A DNA stretch of 26,540 nucleotides from Pelargonium nanum (GCA_036897485.1 JAYMTF010001078.1:1-26540), one strand, 5' to 3'. Counted from the stretch's first letter, positions 1 to 10,242 are shown. Notes: a model not told the origin generated them from the letters alone. Program-made: numbers and translations.

Positions 1-31
1 CCGCTTCCGGCGATCCAACTGCAACGTGCAT
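1..31 (-). CDS. Possible 5' end of a gene leaving the left edge
   Basis: On the minus strand an ATG at 31-29 opens a short reading frame (MHVAVGSPEA) that runs off the window. Upstream of it, roughly 32-250, is leader-like sequence rich in CTTCTT and TTTGTT runs. A possible 5'UTR intron of only 65 bp lies at 56-120: the donor reads ATTAG|GTGAG and the acceptor CTAACAG. If real, this gene would be divergent from TAD3 and share the 250-900 interval as a promoter. Ten codons are too few to recognise a family, and the intron is at the short end for plants, so the call is tentative. Confidence 0.3.
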   Translation of the reverse strand, partial: MHVAVGSPEA

Positions 32-429
32 CGCCGGCGAACCAAGTATATGTGTCTGTTAGAAGCCCCATTTCATCTTATTAAACAAAATAAAACAATC
101 AAACCCCTTATCTAACTCACCTAATCTTCTTCGTTTCGTTACCAGCCAACAAAAGAAGAGACAGAAACAAAATAAAAACACACAAACTCGAGACGAACTG
201 ATCACGGCGTTGAGTTGCAGAGGCGAGTCAGTAAAGAAGTGAAGAAGAAGAACAGGTGTTTCCAATTAGGTTTACTTTCTTTTGTTATTTTATTAATTTT
301 TTAAAATGGGCCACCAATTGAAGTCTTTTTTTGTTTTATTTATATGGGCTGTTGCATTCTATTATAAACTCTAATACTTTGGCTGACATTCAAAGCCCAA
401 TTCTGATATTTAAAAAACTTTTTTATCCA

Positions 430-890
430 AATGAAACAAAAAACCGGGCAGTACAGTTCAACCCAGCACCGGTTTCTACCGGTTCTCACCGGGCTGACCG
501 GTTTTGATTCATTTCCCGAATTTATATATATCCGGACCGGTAACCATGCCGGGTCCCGGGTCAACGTCCGATCGACCGGGCCGGTCCGGTTTCTAAAACA
601 TGTGCTTCTAACTTAAAACCTAAACAACATTATCACAAGTCACAACCCTCATTGAAAGTTGTAATCAACGTTTTAAAAACCGATCCGGAGTATGAACCGA
701 CCATTCTCCCGGGTCGTCCGGTTCACTGGCCGGGTCAGCCATCATTCAATTAAAACTTCCAAATCTTAAATATGCTACAACATTATCAGTACCCAGAGCA
801 AAAGTAATACACGATCATCCAAAGAAAATAAACCAGAAAGAAAATCAATTTGAGATAGGCTGAACCGGTTTGGTCTGGACCGTGAAAGTC
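430..890. repeat. CCGG-rich interspersed stretch between divergent genes
   Basis: This AT-rich intergenic region contains about sixteen CCGG tetranucleotides, many within ACCGGT or CCGGGT contexts. They form two main clusters (about 441-600 and 680-735) plus an isolated copy near 864. The clusters are joined by ordinary AT-rich sequence. The two clusters carry roughly mirrored edges, one CCGGTTTCTAAAAC and the other GTTTTAAAAACCGATCCGG, which could be the ends of a degraded inverted or foldback element. It could also be a CpG-dense promoter block between the left-edge gene and TAD3. No ORF here looks real. Confidence 0.4.
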
Positions 891-946
891 TCAAGTGTCT
901 AGATATTGGTCAATTCAAGTCAATGGTTTTTTGACTCTCTTCTCTT

Positions 947-1133
947 ATGAATGCTTTTGTTGCGTCTCCCCAACCAATCAATTCATCGTCTGTGAATTCA
1001 AGGTATGCTCTTCTTTTCGTCTTCGTCTTCTCATTAAACCCTTTCTATTCCATTTTCGTGGTGAAATAACAGCTGAAATTGGTGTGTTTGTTATGAGGTT
1101 TGTGGCAGATACCAGAGACTCCAATCGAAGAAG
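947..1133 (+). other. TAD3 5' leader with a 5'UTR intron (1003-1108) and an in-frame upstream ATG
   Basis: A good intron is visible between a donor at 1003 (TTCAAG|GTATGC) and an acceptor ending at 1108 (TTTGTGGCAG|ATACC). The downstream piece, 1109-1133, leads directly into the ATG at 1134. After splicing, an ATG at 947 is in frame with that start with no stop between them, adding 27 residues. The added segment is rich in Ser, Asn and basic residues with no acidic ones, which resembles an organelle targeting peptide. The 947 ATG has a weak context (C at -3), whereas the 1134 ATG has A at -3, so 1134 was kept as the main start. Confidence 0.6.
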
Positions 1134-4100
1134 ATGAGCAACTACTCTTGTAAAATTATACATATACCAGACAAGCCACCGATCGCGCCTGACCAACAAC
1201 CCACTGGTTGCTTGTTTCTTCATATCCTCTATCTCCTTCTTTCTTTACATTTTCTCTCAAAATGCTTTTTGTATCTCACTTTTATTCTGATATTTGGTTG
1301 TTTTGATTTTAATTTGTTTTATGTATCATATACAGTGAATGTACTGGCCTCACTCATTGAACCTAAGCATGCCAACACTCTCATCAGGTTAGCTTTAAGT
1401 TTCTGGTATAATTTGAGGAAAATTTTGATGTGGTTTCTTCTGTTTTGATGAACCTTGACCCCAATAATTTGACATATTTACTTACATTGATTTGATGTTA
1501 TTGGTTATATAATAGGCGATTAGGTCAAATAGCACCACTGGAAAATCTCCGCCATGTGAAGCGGGTGCACAAGAAATGTCTTCAAGGAGGTGTGTGTGTT
1601 TCACTGTTTTAGTTATAATTGCTGTTTACTTGAACGCAGTCATTAGTTATAATTGCACCCACATCATCCGACACTAATTTTTGATGAATAATTGAAAGAG
1701 AAGATGTCTGAATTATAAGCTGAAATTTATAGCCTTTTCACATTCTTTGTTGTTGTTGTTGCTGCACTAGTTCTTAGAATGTGCGAAGTTCTTATGGTAG
1801 TAAAATGTAAATTGAGTAAAAACTTGTGCTTCCCAGGTAAAAATGGTCCATCACCATACTCTTGAAGAACATATTATGTAAAATTTGATTATAAACATAT
1901 CATCCAGTGTGTAAGATTAGTTTATAATTGAGCTGGCTGCTAGGCGATGGTTTTTGTACTTTCGTGCTATTCATCTGCTCTTTTCCCACACCATTCTTCC
2001 CCTCCATTGTTTAGTTACCAGAAACATTTATATCAAGTAAATGGCAGAAACTGCATCATGCAGGTTTTATAATGCTAAACTTTTTCTTGAATTTATTGTG
2101 TATCGGCATTCATGTTTACTTTTACTCTGAACCACCTTACTTCATCCTGATATTGATTGTTTACCCTCATATTGCATTAGTTAAGTTTTATAGGTATATC
2201 CATACCATTGTGTCGTCTCTCTTTGCACATATTCTTCTTATTTCTTGCCCCCTTTTTCTCTCCCCTTTTTCTAAGTTATTTCCAAAAAAAGATGGTAACA
2301 ATTTGATTCTTTGACAGGAGCAATTCAGTTATCAGTGATCTTATGTCTTGCATCTGAAAATGACAATCAGTCCGGAAGCATCCCTCATGATGTACAAGAG
2401 CTAATTAATACCTACCAGTTGAGTGCTTTTATCACAAAAGTGGGTCATCCTTTTGTCTTGCTAAAATATTTGTGTGTTAATGAATAATGAATGCTTTCTA
2501 ACATTGATCCTTTTATATTTATTTTACATTACTCTGTTGTTAAGTTCTTGTTTTGTTGACATATAAAATCATTTTGCGGGATTTATTAAAAATAACGGTT
2601 TAGTTGTTTAATGTTCTAAAGTTAAAACGACATAAAATCATGTCTTAATTAGATCTACAATGAAACCCCTTAGTCTGTTTGTTGAGATTTCAGAGTGGCA
2701 GTGAAAGATAATTTGTCAACTTTAAGCTAAGCTATTGGTCGACCCCAACTTGTTTGGGAAATGGCTTGGTTGTTATTGTTGTAAACTCAGTCAAGATGTA
2801 CTTAGTTGATAATATCTTATGGAATACAAGTTCAACTTGCACTATCCGTCTCTCTTGAAACTAATATTATTGTTTATAGTTAGTTTTGTATCTTCTACTG
2901 TAGTTATGGTTTAGCTTCATTGATTCTCCTCGAGTCTGAAAAACAGTCCTTTCTTTGCATTTGGACTGAATTACTTTTAGGTTTGTAAATATGCTGCATC
3001 TACAAAAGAAGAGTGGGAAGAACAATGCAAGCTGTGGCCAACGTCATATCATCCTCCTACATAGTAAGCTTCATCTTTCTGCATACATCAGTTATTTCTT
3101 TATGCGTGTTTGCCTTCTCAATCACAGTTTTACAATTTTCATTTGAGTTGCATGTTTAATCATTTTGATCTTGAATGGACTTGTTCTCTTTTATTATGCT
3201 ATTCAGGGCTGTGAAAAATTAGCAAGAATGCTTAGAATTAGGATGAAACCAAAAGTAGTTGAGGTGAATGAACACTCTCCAACATAAGCACTTATGCATA
3301 ACTTCATAACCAGAAATTACAACAATTAATGTTTAAACTTTTATTTCTTCTAAAAGAAACTAAAAATAAGAATGTGATCTTGCTCAGCATTTGATTAAAG
3401 TTTGTGTAAAATTAATTTTCTTTCTTTCTTTTGTCTATGCATGCCAAAGTATTTTAAAGTTGGCACTAGCTTGACATCTTTTGTCATTTGATTTTCAATT
3501 ACAGCAATATTGATGGCATTACTGGATTTAGTGAAGAGGACTCGCAGGCAGTTTTGAACTTCATGAGAGTTGCTGTTGAGCTGGCAAAAGCTGGTGACGG
3601 CCTGGTAACTGTTTTAATACATCCCATTAGTTAATAATTCTTTCTAAGTAATGCAAGTTGATTAGCCTGGATATTAGTCGTACTATACACCGGCTGGTAT
3701 TTTGCATGCATTGAATGTTACATAAATATATTGATTTAAGTTGATAGCAAAGGACAATCTTTGCATTCCATCATGCATACAACTAAGTTATGATTGGTGC
3801 ATTTACTCTGTAGGTCCTCAATGCTGCGGTCATAGTGGATCCATCAGCTAAGCAAATAATTGCAAGTGAATCTGATCAAATCAATTCTTGGCATCAACCT
3901 ATAAGCAAAGCCAGCGGCGAAACCATTTGCTTAAAACAGCTTGAATCTTCTAGTTCCTATCACGTTTCAAGCACAGTAGCAAAACATGACACCTTGCACT
4001 CAAATGGTTCACTAAATGAACCTAAGGAATCCTATACAAATGTTTCATGTTTACATCCTTGGCGGTGGACCCAGCAGAAATTAAGTAAGAGTTCCCATTA

Positions 4101-5703
4101 CTGGCACCCATTACGACATGCTGCTATTGTAGCTATTGAATCTTCCGCTGCCAGGGACAGACTCCTTTTCCCTGGTTCAGGACACATTGATGAAGAAGGT
4201 GTTGAATTTGATCAACTTCAGTCTTCTTCCTCATGCTCTGCTGCAAAAAGACTGAAAACTGATCTTACAAATGTGAGCTAAGTTCCTCATACTTTATTAG
4301 TCAACTTTGTGATGTAGGGGATATTAAGGAAAACTCTGAATTGGGCTTATGAGAACAGTAGCTATTGTAGTGCCCAAATCTCTCATTTGGTGCACAAGCT
4401 GCAGTTTACAATTCTGGGTCATATGCTGATCTGGTTTTGTTGTGTAATGGATGGCCTTTTGACAAGATAATCATTTCTTTTGGGTTTTCAGCAATGTGAA
4501 GGATTACATTGGAAACTCACATACATACTGAAACTCTAAAAGATACTGTAACTTTTAGGAGCTGCTTGCCTTCTCAGTAAATTGTTTAAGTTTGTCCTAG
4601 CTGGCTTTTAAATTGGAGCTTATTATAACAATGTACCATTCAATTTCAGGTTGAGAACGGGAAAAAGCCAGATGCTGTTACCGAAGGTTTGCTCAACTTG
4701 TCAGCTAGACCTTATTTGTGCACTGGTTACGATATCTACCTTGTTTGGGAGCCCTGTGCAATGTAAGTTTGCATAGTAAAGCATATCGTGTTTTTCATTC
4801 TTACTACTTTCAGCTTCAGTAATTTTGAGAACCTCCTACTCCTTTTGATTTTCTATTCTTTATCAATCGTTTGTCAGATTTACTTTAGGTGAGTCCCTGT
4901 TTCCATTCTAGGTTTTTTCAGTTATCATATACTAATATGAAATGCACCTAGTTCTTATTCTATCTTGCTTGTAGCTTTGTTATCTACGGTTTCAATGCAC
5001 TAGCAACTTGAAATCTTGATATCTTTGTGCTACATTTTGAACTTGGAAAAGTTGAGGGAGAGAAAAGCTGGCGGAAAGTAGTAGTTAGGAAGCATTTCTT
5101 CATTCATTTTATGTTTCTCATAAATTTGATGATTAAGATACAAAGTAAACACCATCTTTCTAACTACATTGTTCTTCCCCTCAAATTTCAAAGCTCCAAA
5201 AAGAGCATAAATTATCATAGCTTAAATCCAGTTTATTTCTGTTGATGTTTCAAAAGCTGTATGATAGTTTGGACATTCTTTCTTGCTCTTGAGATTGTAT
5301 TCTTCATGAAATGTGCAGACATCATTAAAACCTATTGGCACACATTTTCTGTACACTCGGTACAAGAACTGTTTTTACACAATTCTCACCTGTTTGTTTC
5401 AGTTTCAGTTTCAGAAGTTTGGGCTTCAATCAAGTGAAACCCATTCTTTAAAATTAAACTTTGAATTTGCTTCTATCATTCATTTCTCGGGTGCTTGACT
5501 ATTCATTAATCTTTACTCTCTCTTTTCCCTGATTTAGGTGTGCAATGGCGCTTGTTCATCAGAGAATTAGACGTATATTTTATGCCTTTCCAAATCCCAA
5601 TGCTGGTGCGCTGGGCAGTGTTCACAGATTACAGGGAGAAAAAAGCTTAAATCATCACTATGCTGTTTTCAGGGTTTTGCTTCCCGAAGAGCTCCTTCCT
5701 TGA
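1134..5703 (+). CDS. TAD3: tRNA-specific adenosine deaminase subunit TAD3 (ADAT3-like), nine coding exons
   Basis: TAD3 pairs with TAD2 to form the enzyme that converts adenosine-34 of tRNA anticodons to inosine; TAD2 supplies the catalysis. The exons join in frame as 1134-1206, 1336-1387, 1516-1589, 2318-2439, 2981-3063, 3505-3604, 3814-4272, 4650-4762 and 5538-5703, giving 413 residues, about the usual length. The N-terminal domain begins with IIHIPDKPPI and contains LASLIEPKHA. The C-terminal deaminase fold has the zinc-binding His at about residue 270 (HPLRHAAIVAIE) and the PCxxC pair at Cys357 and Cys360 (WEPCAMCAMAL). The Glu expected in an active HAE motif is Ala here, as expected for the structural TAD3 subunit. 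The C-terminus GSVHRLQGEKSLNHHYAVFR is characteristic of the family. All splice sites are GT-AG. Confidence 0.95.
2722..2783 (+). repeat. RTE/SINE-type 3' tail remnant in TAD3 intron 4
   Basis: The stretch containing GACCCCAACTTGTTTGGGAA, followed by ATGGCTTGGTTGTTATTGTTG, resembles the 3' tail shared by plant RTE-type LINEs and their partner SINEs, which ends in TTG repeats. Only the tail is visible; no reverse transcriptase or pol III promoter lies beside it. It sits inside the 541-bp intron between coding exons 4 and 5 and is probably a 5'-truncated insertion or an old SINE. Identification rests on remembered consensus sequence. Confidence 0.6.
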
Positions 5704-6137
5704 TTACTGTTTGACAGATAGATAGATGCAGTTTCTTCTCGTACTGGTAATTTGCTTGAATATCGAGCAGCGGGCTCTTGGAATCCAACCTAAACTTAAG
5801 AGTTACCATTTAATTTTTCGGGTTCATCTTTCCGTAGGTTACAGTTGACTCATCAGTTTTGTTTACTTGTCTGACAAGTTTAAGAAGAAACCTAATAGAA
5901 CATGTTTTAGTTCTTTCTGCTCAGTGAAATTGTATTATCATGTAACTTGTTGATTGGACCTTGTATTCATGTATTAGTTTCATACTTGTTATGATTTAGG
6001 TAGCGTATGGATTACAATTATTGTTGAATGAGAATTTTTTCAAGAATGTGAAAAAGGTTGAGATCTTCATTTTTCACGCTTGAATTATGACTTTTTGGTC
6101 ATGAATATTGCTTTTAATTGAGAATATGCAAAGAAGG
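5704..6137 (+). other. TAD3 3' flank
   Basis: The sequence after the TAD3 stop is ordinary AT-rich 3' untranslated and flanking DNA. It is T-rich with repeated TTGTATT and TTGTTG stretches near 5930-6030, compatible with plant polyadenylation, but no single cleavage site can be chosen. No ORF or RNA gene is supported. Confidence 0.4.
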
Positions 6138-6310
6138 ATCTAGTTTGAGGGGTGTGGGTAATTATTCTTCGAAGTATTTATCGTATTTTTTGAAAGTTTC
6201 ATATTTGCCTCCTAAAATTTATTAATTTGTCCAATATTATTTGTTGAAATTTTATTTCTTTCCCCCACAAGAATTTTGATCTGTCCCAACAGTTTGATAA
6301 AATTTCATTT
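6138..6310. mobile_element. Transposon-like debris left of the foldback
   Basis: The segment starts with GGATCTAGTTTGAGGGGTGT and contains TTGCCTCCTAAAATTTATT and CCCCCACAAGAATTTTGATC. These phrases are of a kind often seen in degraded plant DNA-transposon or LTR sequence. It leads without a break into the inverted repeat at 6311. No transposase reading frame remains and no target-site duplication was found, so the family is not assigned. Confidence 0.35.
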
Positions 6311-6509
6311 AGTTACTTTGCTCCGACGAAACAAAAAACTTTAGATCCGTCTTGAGAATATGAGCAAGAACTCTTGACATAACATATTGAGGTGTCCTTT
6401 ACATGAATGCAGTGATGATAAAAAAACACCTCAATATGTTTTGTTAAGAGTTCTTGCTCGTATTCTCAAGACGGATCTAGAGTTTTTGTTTCGTGGGGGC
6501 TAAGTAACT
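6311..6509. repeat. Long imperfect inverted repeat (foldback), 85-bp arms
   Basis: The left arm, 6311-6395, and the reverse complement of the right arm, 6426-6509, match at roughly 90 percent, with about seven substitutions and one single-base indel over 85 bp. The spacer is 30 bp. The arms begin AGTTACTT and end TTGAGGTGT; each includes AGATCCGTCTTGAGAATA and GAGCAAGAACTCTT. A transcript from either strand would form a long near-perfect hairpin. The likely origins are a local inverted duplication of the neighbouring transposon debris or a MITE. It lies between the convergent 3' ends of TAD3 and the phytolongin gene. Confidence 0.85.
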
Positions 6510-7205
6510 ATAAATACAAAGCTTGAACTTCACCTAGACTGATATATGTTTAAGCCAAGGCATTGAACCTGAGAGAGAGTGCTTCATGGCTATGGCATCA
6601 CACAACTAAACTGGCTCCACTGCATATTAAGTCTCACACCCAAACAACATATCAACAGTTCTCAATATTCATCTCTTTCTACATCTGCTTTTGCTTTTGA
6701 GGTAACTCATGATTTATGATCCAAGTTGGATTAGGATCAACTTATAGAAAAAAAAAACAAGAAGCAAGATTTAAACAGCAATGAAACTAACCAACATGGA
6801 GTATTAGAAACAACAGATATGACTACCATCCATAGAATATAAACATAACCATTGTTAGCATTTTGATATAGTCAAAATCATGCAACCATCATATAGTTGT
6901 AATAGGAGAACTGAGAGCACTCGAAAATGGAACTTAACAAGTTCATATACATATACATAAATAAAGCCTTAATTCTGTACAAAAAGAATTTGCAAAGCAA
7001 TGAATCTGATGCCACCAATCTGATCTGGAGAACGTACCTTCAACAAGATATTTAAACATTAACTGACAAGATTCATTTTAGTGCAGCCCGTCCATTAATC
7101 TGGAGCAACCAACTTCCTCAGAAGTTCTGATTTTGAGTCTTTGAAATTCCAAGCTTTAAGTTGAGAATATGATCAAGTTTTGAGCCTGACAAAACAGGAA
7201 CAGTG
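6510..7205 (-). other. Convergent intergenic region and phytolongin 3' flank
   Basis: About 700 bases lie between the foldback and the phytolongin stop codon. The part nearest 7205 should include the phytolongin 3'UTR on the minus strand. I see no reading frame, RNA gene or clear repeat. A run of nine A residues occurs near 6749-6757. Confidence 0.4.
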
Positions 7206-8039
7206 TCAACGGATACAACTAAAGCCACGGCATACAGCTAACCAGATCAAAAACAGTATCAGGCAAACAGCTACATCAATGGCAAGAACAATCCGAACTT
7301 GACGCCACCATTTCTTCCGAATGTTTGCAGTGTTTGATCTCATTCTCATTGAACCCGAATCTTTCTGCAATGATAGTGAAGAACTTGATCCTCCGTGGTT
7401 AGTAGAATCCAAAAGCTCCTTATCAATCTTGATTCCTCTATCTGTGGACTTTCGATGGTCTTCTAGCTGAATGTCTCTCATTGCTATCACATGATCCTTC
7501 GCCTTCTTCTTTTCATGCTTGTTAAATTTTCCCAACAAAGGAGACTTCGTAGAACTGGAATTTTCGTTTTGGCCATTTGCATTACCAGGCGACGGGGAAA
7601 GGCCTGCATGACCTAATGGAGCGTCAGCCCTCCAATTGTTTCCATCTTGAGAGACATGTTCAAGCGAATTTATCAAGCGACGAATAACAGGCACCAGTTG
7701 CTCTTGCATAGTAATTGAGCTCATACCGGAAAAACTCCCTCTCGAACCCTTCCTAGCTACCTTCTTAAATTCATCTCTCACATGCTCTAGAAATTGAAGA
7801 ACACCCGGATTTCCAAGACCCTCATCAACAATTGTGAAGTAAACATACCCATCTTCAATCAAATACCCAAACGTCCTTTTAGCCATTGTCTCAAAATACC
7901 ATTTGTGGAACGAAGGAGTGTTTTCCAAGCACAAGGAAGCGAGGTTCTCAATTTCTTGGTCTCCCCCACTATAAGCATGCAGGATGCGGTTACTCCTCGA
8001 TACACAACAGTAATATACTGTATTTTGGATTGAACCCAT
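7206..8039 (-). CDS. PHYL1.1: Phytolongin, PHYL1.1 type (longin-domain membrane protein)
   Basis: The gene encodes a 277-residue protein in one uninterrupted coding exon. The start ATG at 8039 gives MGSIQNTVYYCCVSRSNRIL, the opening of a longin domain. The domain continues to about residue 120 and includes FHKWYFETMAKRTFGYLI and FLEHVRDEFKKVARK. A low-complexity Ser/Asn/Lys-rich middle (about 140-245) replaces the SNARE motif of ordinary VAMPs, the defining feature of phytolongins. A C-terminal transmembrane helix (about 250-270, VLAIDVAVCLILFLIWLAV) follows a basic KKWWRQVR stretch and leaves a very short lumenal tail. Phytolongins are tail-anchored endomembrane proteins thought to act in trafficking without forming a SNARE bundle. 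The subtype rests on the N-terminus and on the neighbouring ATL gene. Confidence 0.9.
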   Translation of the reverse strand: MGSIQNTVYYCCVSRSNRILHAYSGGDQEIENLASLCLENTPSFHKWYFETMAKRTFGYLIEDGYVYFTIVDEGLGNPGVLQFLEHVRDEFKKVARKGSRGSFSGMSSITMQEQLVPVIRRLINSLEHVSQDGNNWRADAPLGHAGLSPSPGNANGQNENSSSTKSPLLGKFNKHEKKKAKDHVIAMRDIQLEDHRKSTDRGIKIDKELLDSTNHGGSSSSLSLQKDSGSMRMRSNTANIRKKWWRQVRIVLAIDVAVCLILFLIWLAVCRGFSCIR

Positions 8040-8059
8040 TGATATATTACCAAGCAAAT

Positions 8060-8872
8060 CTGCAAAACCAAATAACCTTCATAGTAAGAAAATGCCCTCC
8101 GTTTTTCTGATTCATTAAACTTGTATTAAAATCAACTTACATTGAACCTTCAATACCTCCTCTTTGTCTTCCAACTTTCAATGGTTCTAATATCAACCTT
8201 ATGTTTACACATTAAACATTCTCTTCCTCTTTCCTGGGTTCAGAAATCGACTTTGTACATTAATATCTAGGGTTAAGAGGAATCTAAGCAATCAATACTT
8301 AAAGGAAACAATAAACTTTAGAGATCCTCAACAAAGGTGACATCACAAATTGAACAAATGCAAGTAAATCATCAAATACAAAGTCAAAAGCTTTTAGAAT
8401 ATTGTTTTTCAGCTATACCCAAACCAGATATTTGAATCCAACACTGCCAAGGAGCTAGTGTGTAGGTAAAAAAAAAAAAAACAGACAAAAAAAACCCAAA
8501 TAAAATAAAATTTTCAAAAACCAACACATTCATGAACTGAGGCAAATCGTAAATCGCAAGAAATTGATAGATTATGGCCAAATCGAGCAACAAAACAGTA
8601 TAGTTTCTTTTACAAAAAGAGCTAATCTGCAAAAAAAAAAGTTTCAGATGATAATACTCCGAAATTACACTGAAACCTAAAATTCTAGAAAAAAAGTCGC
8701 AAATCCAGGAAAATTTATCAACATAATCGAAGTAATTAAGTGAACAAGTTGAAATTTCAAGATCAGAGAAAGTAAAAACTGTCAGTTGCAGAGAAATTTT
8801 GAAAAGAAAATGTTAGCGAAAAAGAGAGAAAATATCAGGCCAACGGTTGGTTGAGAATAGTTGAGAGCTTAC
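8060..8872 (-). other. Phytolongin 5'UTR intron
   Basis: On the minus strand a donor at 8872 (AAATATA|GTAAGC) and an acceptor ending at 8060 (GGTTTTGCAG|ATTTGC) define an 813-bp intron just upstream of the start codon. The first, noncoding exon would run from roughly 8990 down to 8873 and is rich in CT repeats, a common feature of plant leaders. The intron holds two A runs near 8470 and 8630 and no convincing reading frame. Long leader introns often raise expression in plants; that effect is inferred here. Confidence 0.7.
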
Positions 8873-8990
8873 TATATTTCTCCTCCTTCTGTACCAATTT
8901 TCTGAGCAACCAAACAGATCGATTCACAGTTTTTAGAGCTGGAAATTTGAAGGGTTTGGGAGAGAGAGAATAGAGAGACAAATATGAAAA

Positions 8991-9190
8991 TGTATGTGAC
9001 AACTCAAAATTGGAAAATTAAATATACTTATAAAATGATGATAGTTTGTGTTGTTTTTGACTTTTGACCAGCTCTTTCTTCTCATTTTGTAAATTTTAAT
9101 TTCTTGTTTATTTTGGAAAAACTGTGAAGATGATCTAGATAAATTAATTTCCTCTTTCAGTTCTCACTCATCATTGTTGGGATGATAGGT
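8991..9190 (-). promoter_or_regulatory. Probable phytolongin promoter region
   Basis: AT-rich sequence upstream of the presumed noncoding first exon. On the minus strand a TATA-like stretch (TATTTAATTTTCC, from ATTAAATATACTTATAA on the plus strand near 9016-9033) lies about 30-40 bases before the CT-rich leader. The exact transcription start cannot be fixed from sequence. Confidence 0.35.
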
Positions 9191-9194
9191 AAAT

Positions 9195-9290
9195 TTTGTT
9201 AAAGCTCGAGAATCTGTTGATCGGGAATCGAACTCAAGCGTTTTTCCACCCACGCAGCTTGTATAGTCGACTGCGCCACTCCGCTTTACT
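9195..9290 (-). mobile_element. tRNA-derived SINE remnant (pol III boxes A and B)
   Basis: Read on the minus strand, this segment has GCGGAGTGGCGCAGTCGACT, matching a tRNA 5' half and an A box, followed about 40 bases later by GAGTTCGATTCCCG, close to the B-box consensus GGTTCGANTCC. The acceptor and T stems no longer pair, and the sequence continues into a non-tRNA body (CTCGAGCTTTAACAAAATTT). A tRNA-derived SINE head or decayed tRNA pseudogene therefore fits better than a functional tRNA. No clear tail or target-site duplication was found. Confidence 0.65.
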
Positions 9291-9299
9291 TTGATATGA

Positions 9300-10100
9300 A
9301 TTTTCAATAATTTTTATATAATAAATAACTTAATACACGTATTAGTTTTTGCTTTATTTATACTTTGATAAATTTTTGTTGTTGTTGAGGAAACCATAGT
9401 CTTTATTAATCAAAGATCATTAAAGAAAAGGCTAGAAATATCAATTGTGTGATGAAGCCCGATCCAACCAACAACACGAGACAAATATTTATGCTTTGAT
9501 AGTTTAGTTTATCGCTTTTACACAAATATTTTTCCGATTAATAAATTACTAAATAATATTTTATCAAATAATTTTTCTTAAGAGATATTTAAAGAATAAA
9601 AGTTGAAATGTTATTTTGAGACGGATAAAATATTAAAACATTAACATGTTCTTCTTTCTAAATAAGTGATAATTGATACCCAAAGTTGACCTAATCGTAA
9701 GACATTGGCCAATGCATGTTATTTGACTTTGTCATATTGTGACTCTGTCAAATGAATGGAGGTTTTGTTTGATTCAATTTACATTTTATTATGAAAAAGA
9801 TGTTTCTAAATATGAAAAGGATGGCATGGAAAAAACTTGAGTGAAGTTATAGTTGGCTCCTCTCTGCAGAACACACTTGTCACTTATGTTCTATTAAATA
9901 TACTACTGATGTGAATGAGTTTCAATTACACAAGAATTTGAACTACTAATTTTAATATTATATTAGTTTTGACTAAGATTCAATTGGTATAGAAATGGAG
10001 GTTCAAGTGTGAAAGATAAGATCATGTGGATTTAATGCCCCTCAGACTCGAGGTGGTTCTGGAGCCATCAGATTAAGTTTGATGATCGGATGGGATAAGT
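9300..10100. other. AT-rich intergenic DNA
   Basis: Very AT-rich sequence with no credible reading frame on either strand. A short TTG run occurs near 9376-9388. The part around 9985-10090 is less AT-rich and borders the copia-like fragment, so it may be more of the same degraded element, but I cannot align it to anything. Confidence 0.4.
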
Positions 10101-10242
10101 TTTTAATAAAAAGAATTTGGTGAACACAAACCTCTTAGATGTTTTGTAGAGGAGACATTCATAATACGAAGAGTACCAGAGTGATTAGATTGAAAGGCTT
10201 ATCTTGAAGTGTTTGGTCCGGTCATAAAAACATCATTGTGGA

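Noticed and set aside
59-265. 68-codon frame on the minus strand
   Set aside because: It is hydrophobic low-complexity translation of T-rich leader sequence, without homology or codon structure.
2072-2314. 80-codon plus-strand frame in TAD3 intron 3
   Set aside because: T-rich hydrophobic translation inside an intron with good splice sites on both sides; not needed for TAD3.
8384-8632. 82-codon frame on the minus strand within the phytolongin leader intron
   Set aside because: Poly-Phe composition from poly-A runs, and it lies inside a well-supported intron.
9195-9290. Functional tRNA gene on the minus strand
   Set aside because: The boxes are present, but the acceptor and T stems do not pair and the sequence continues into non-tRNA body, so a SINE or pseudogene is more likely.
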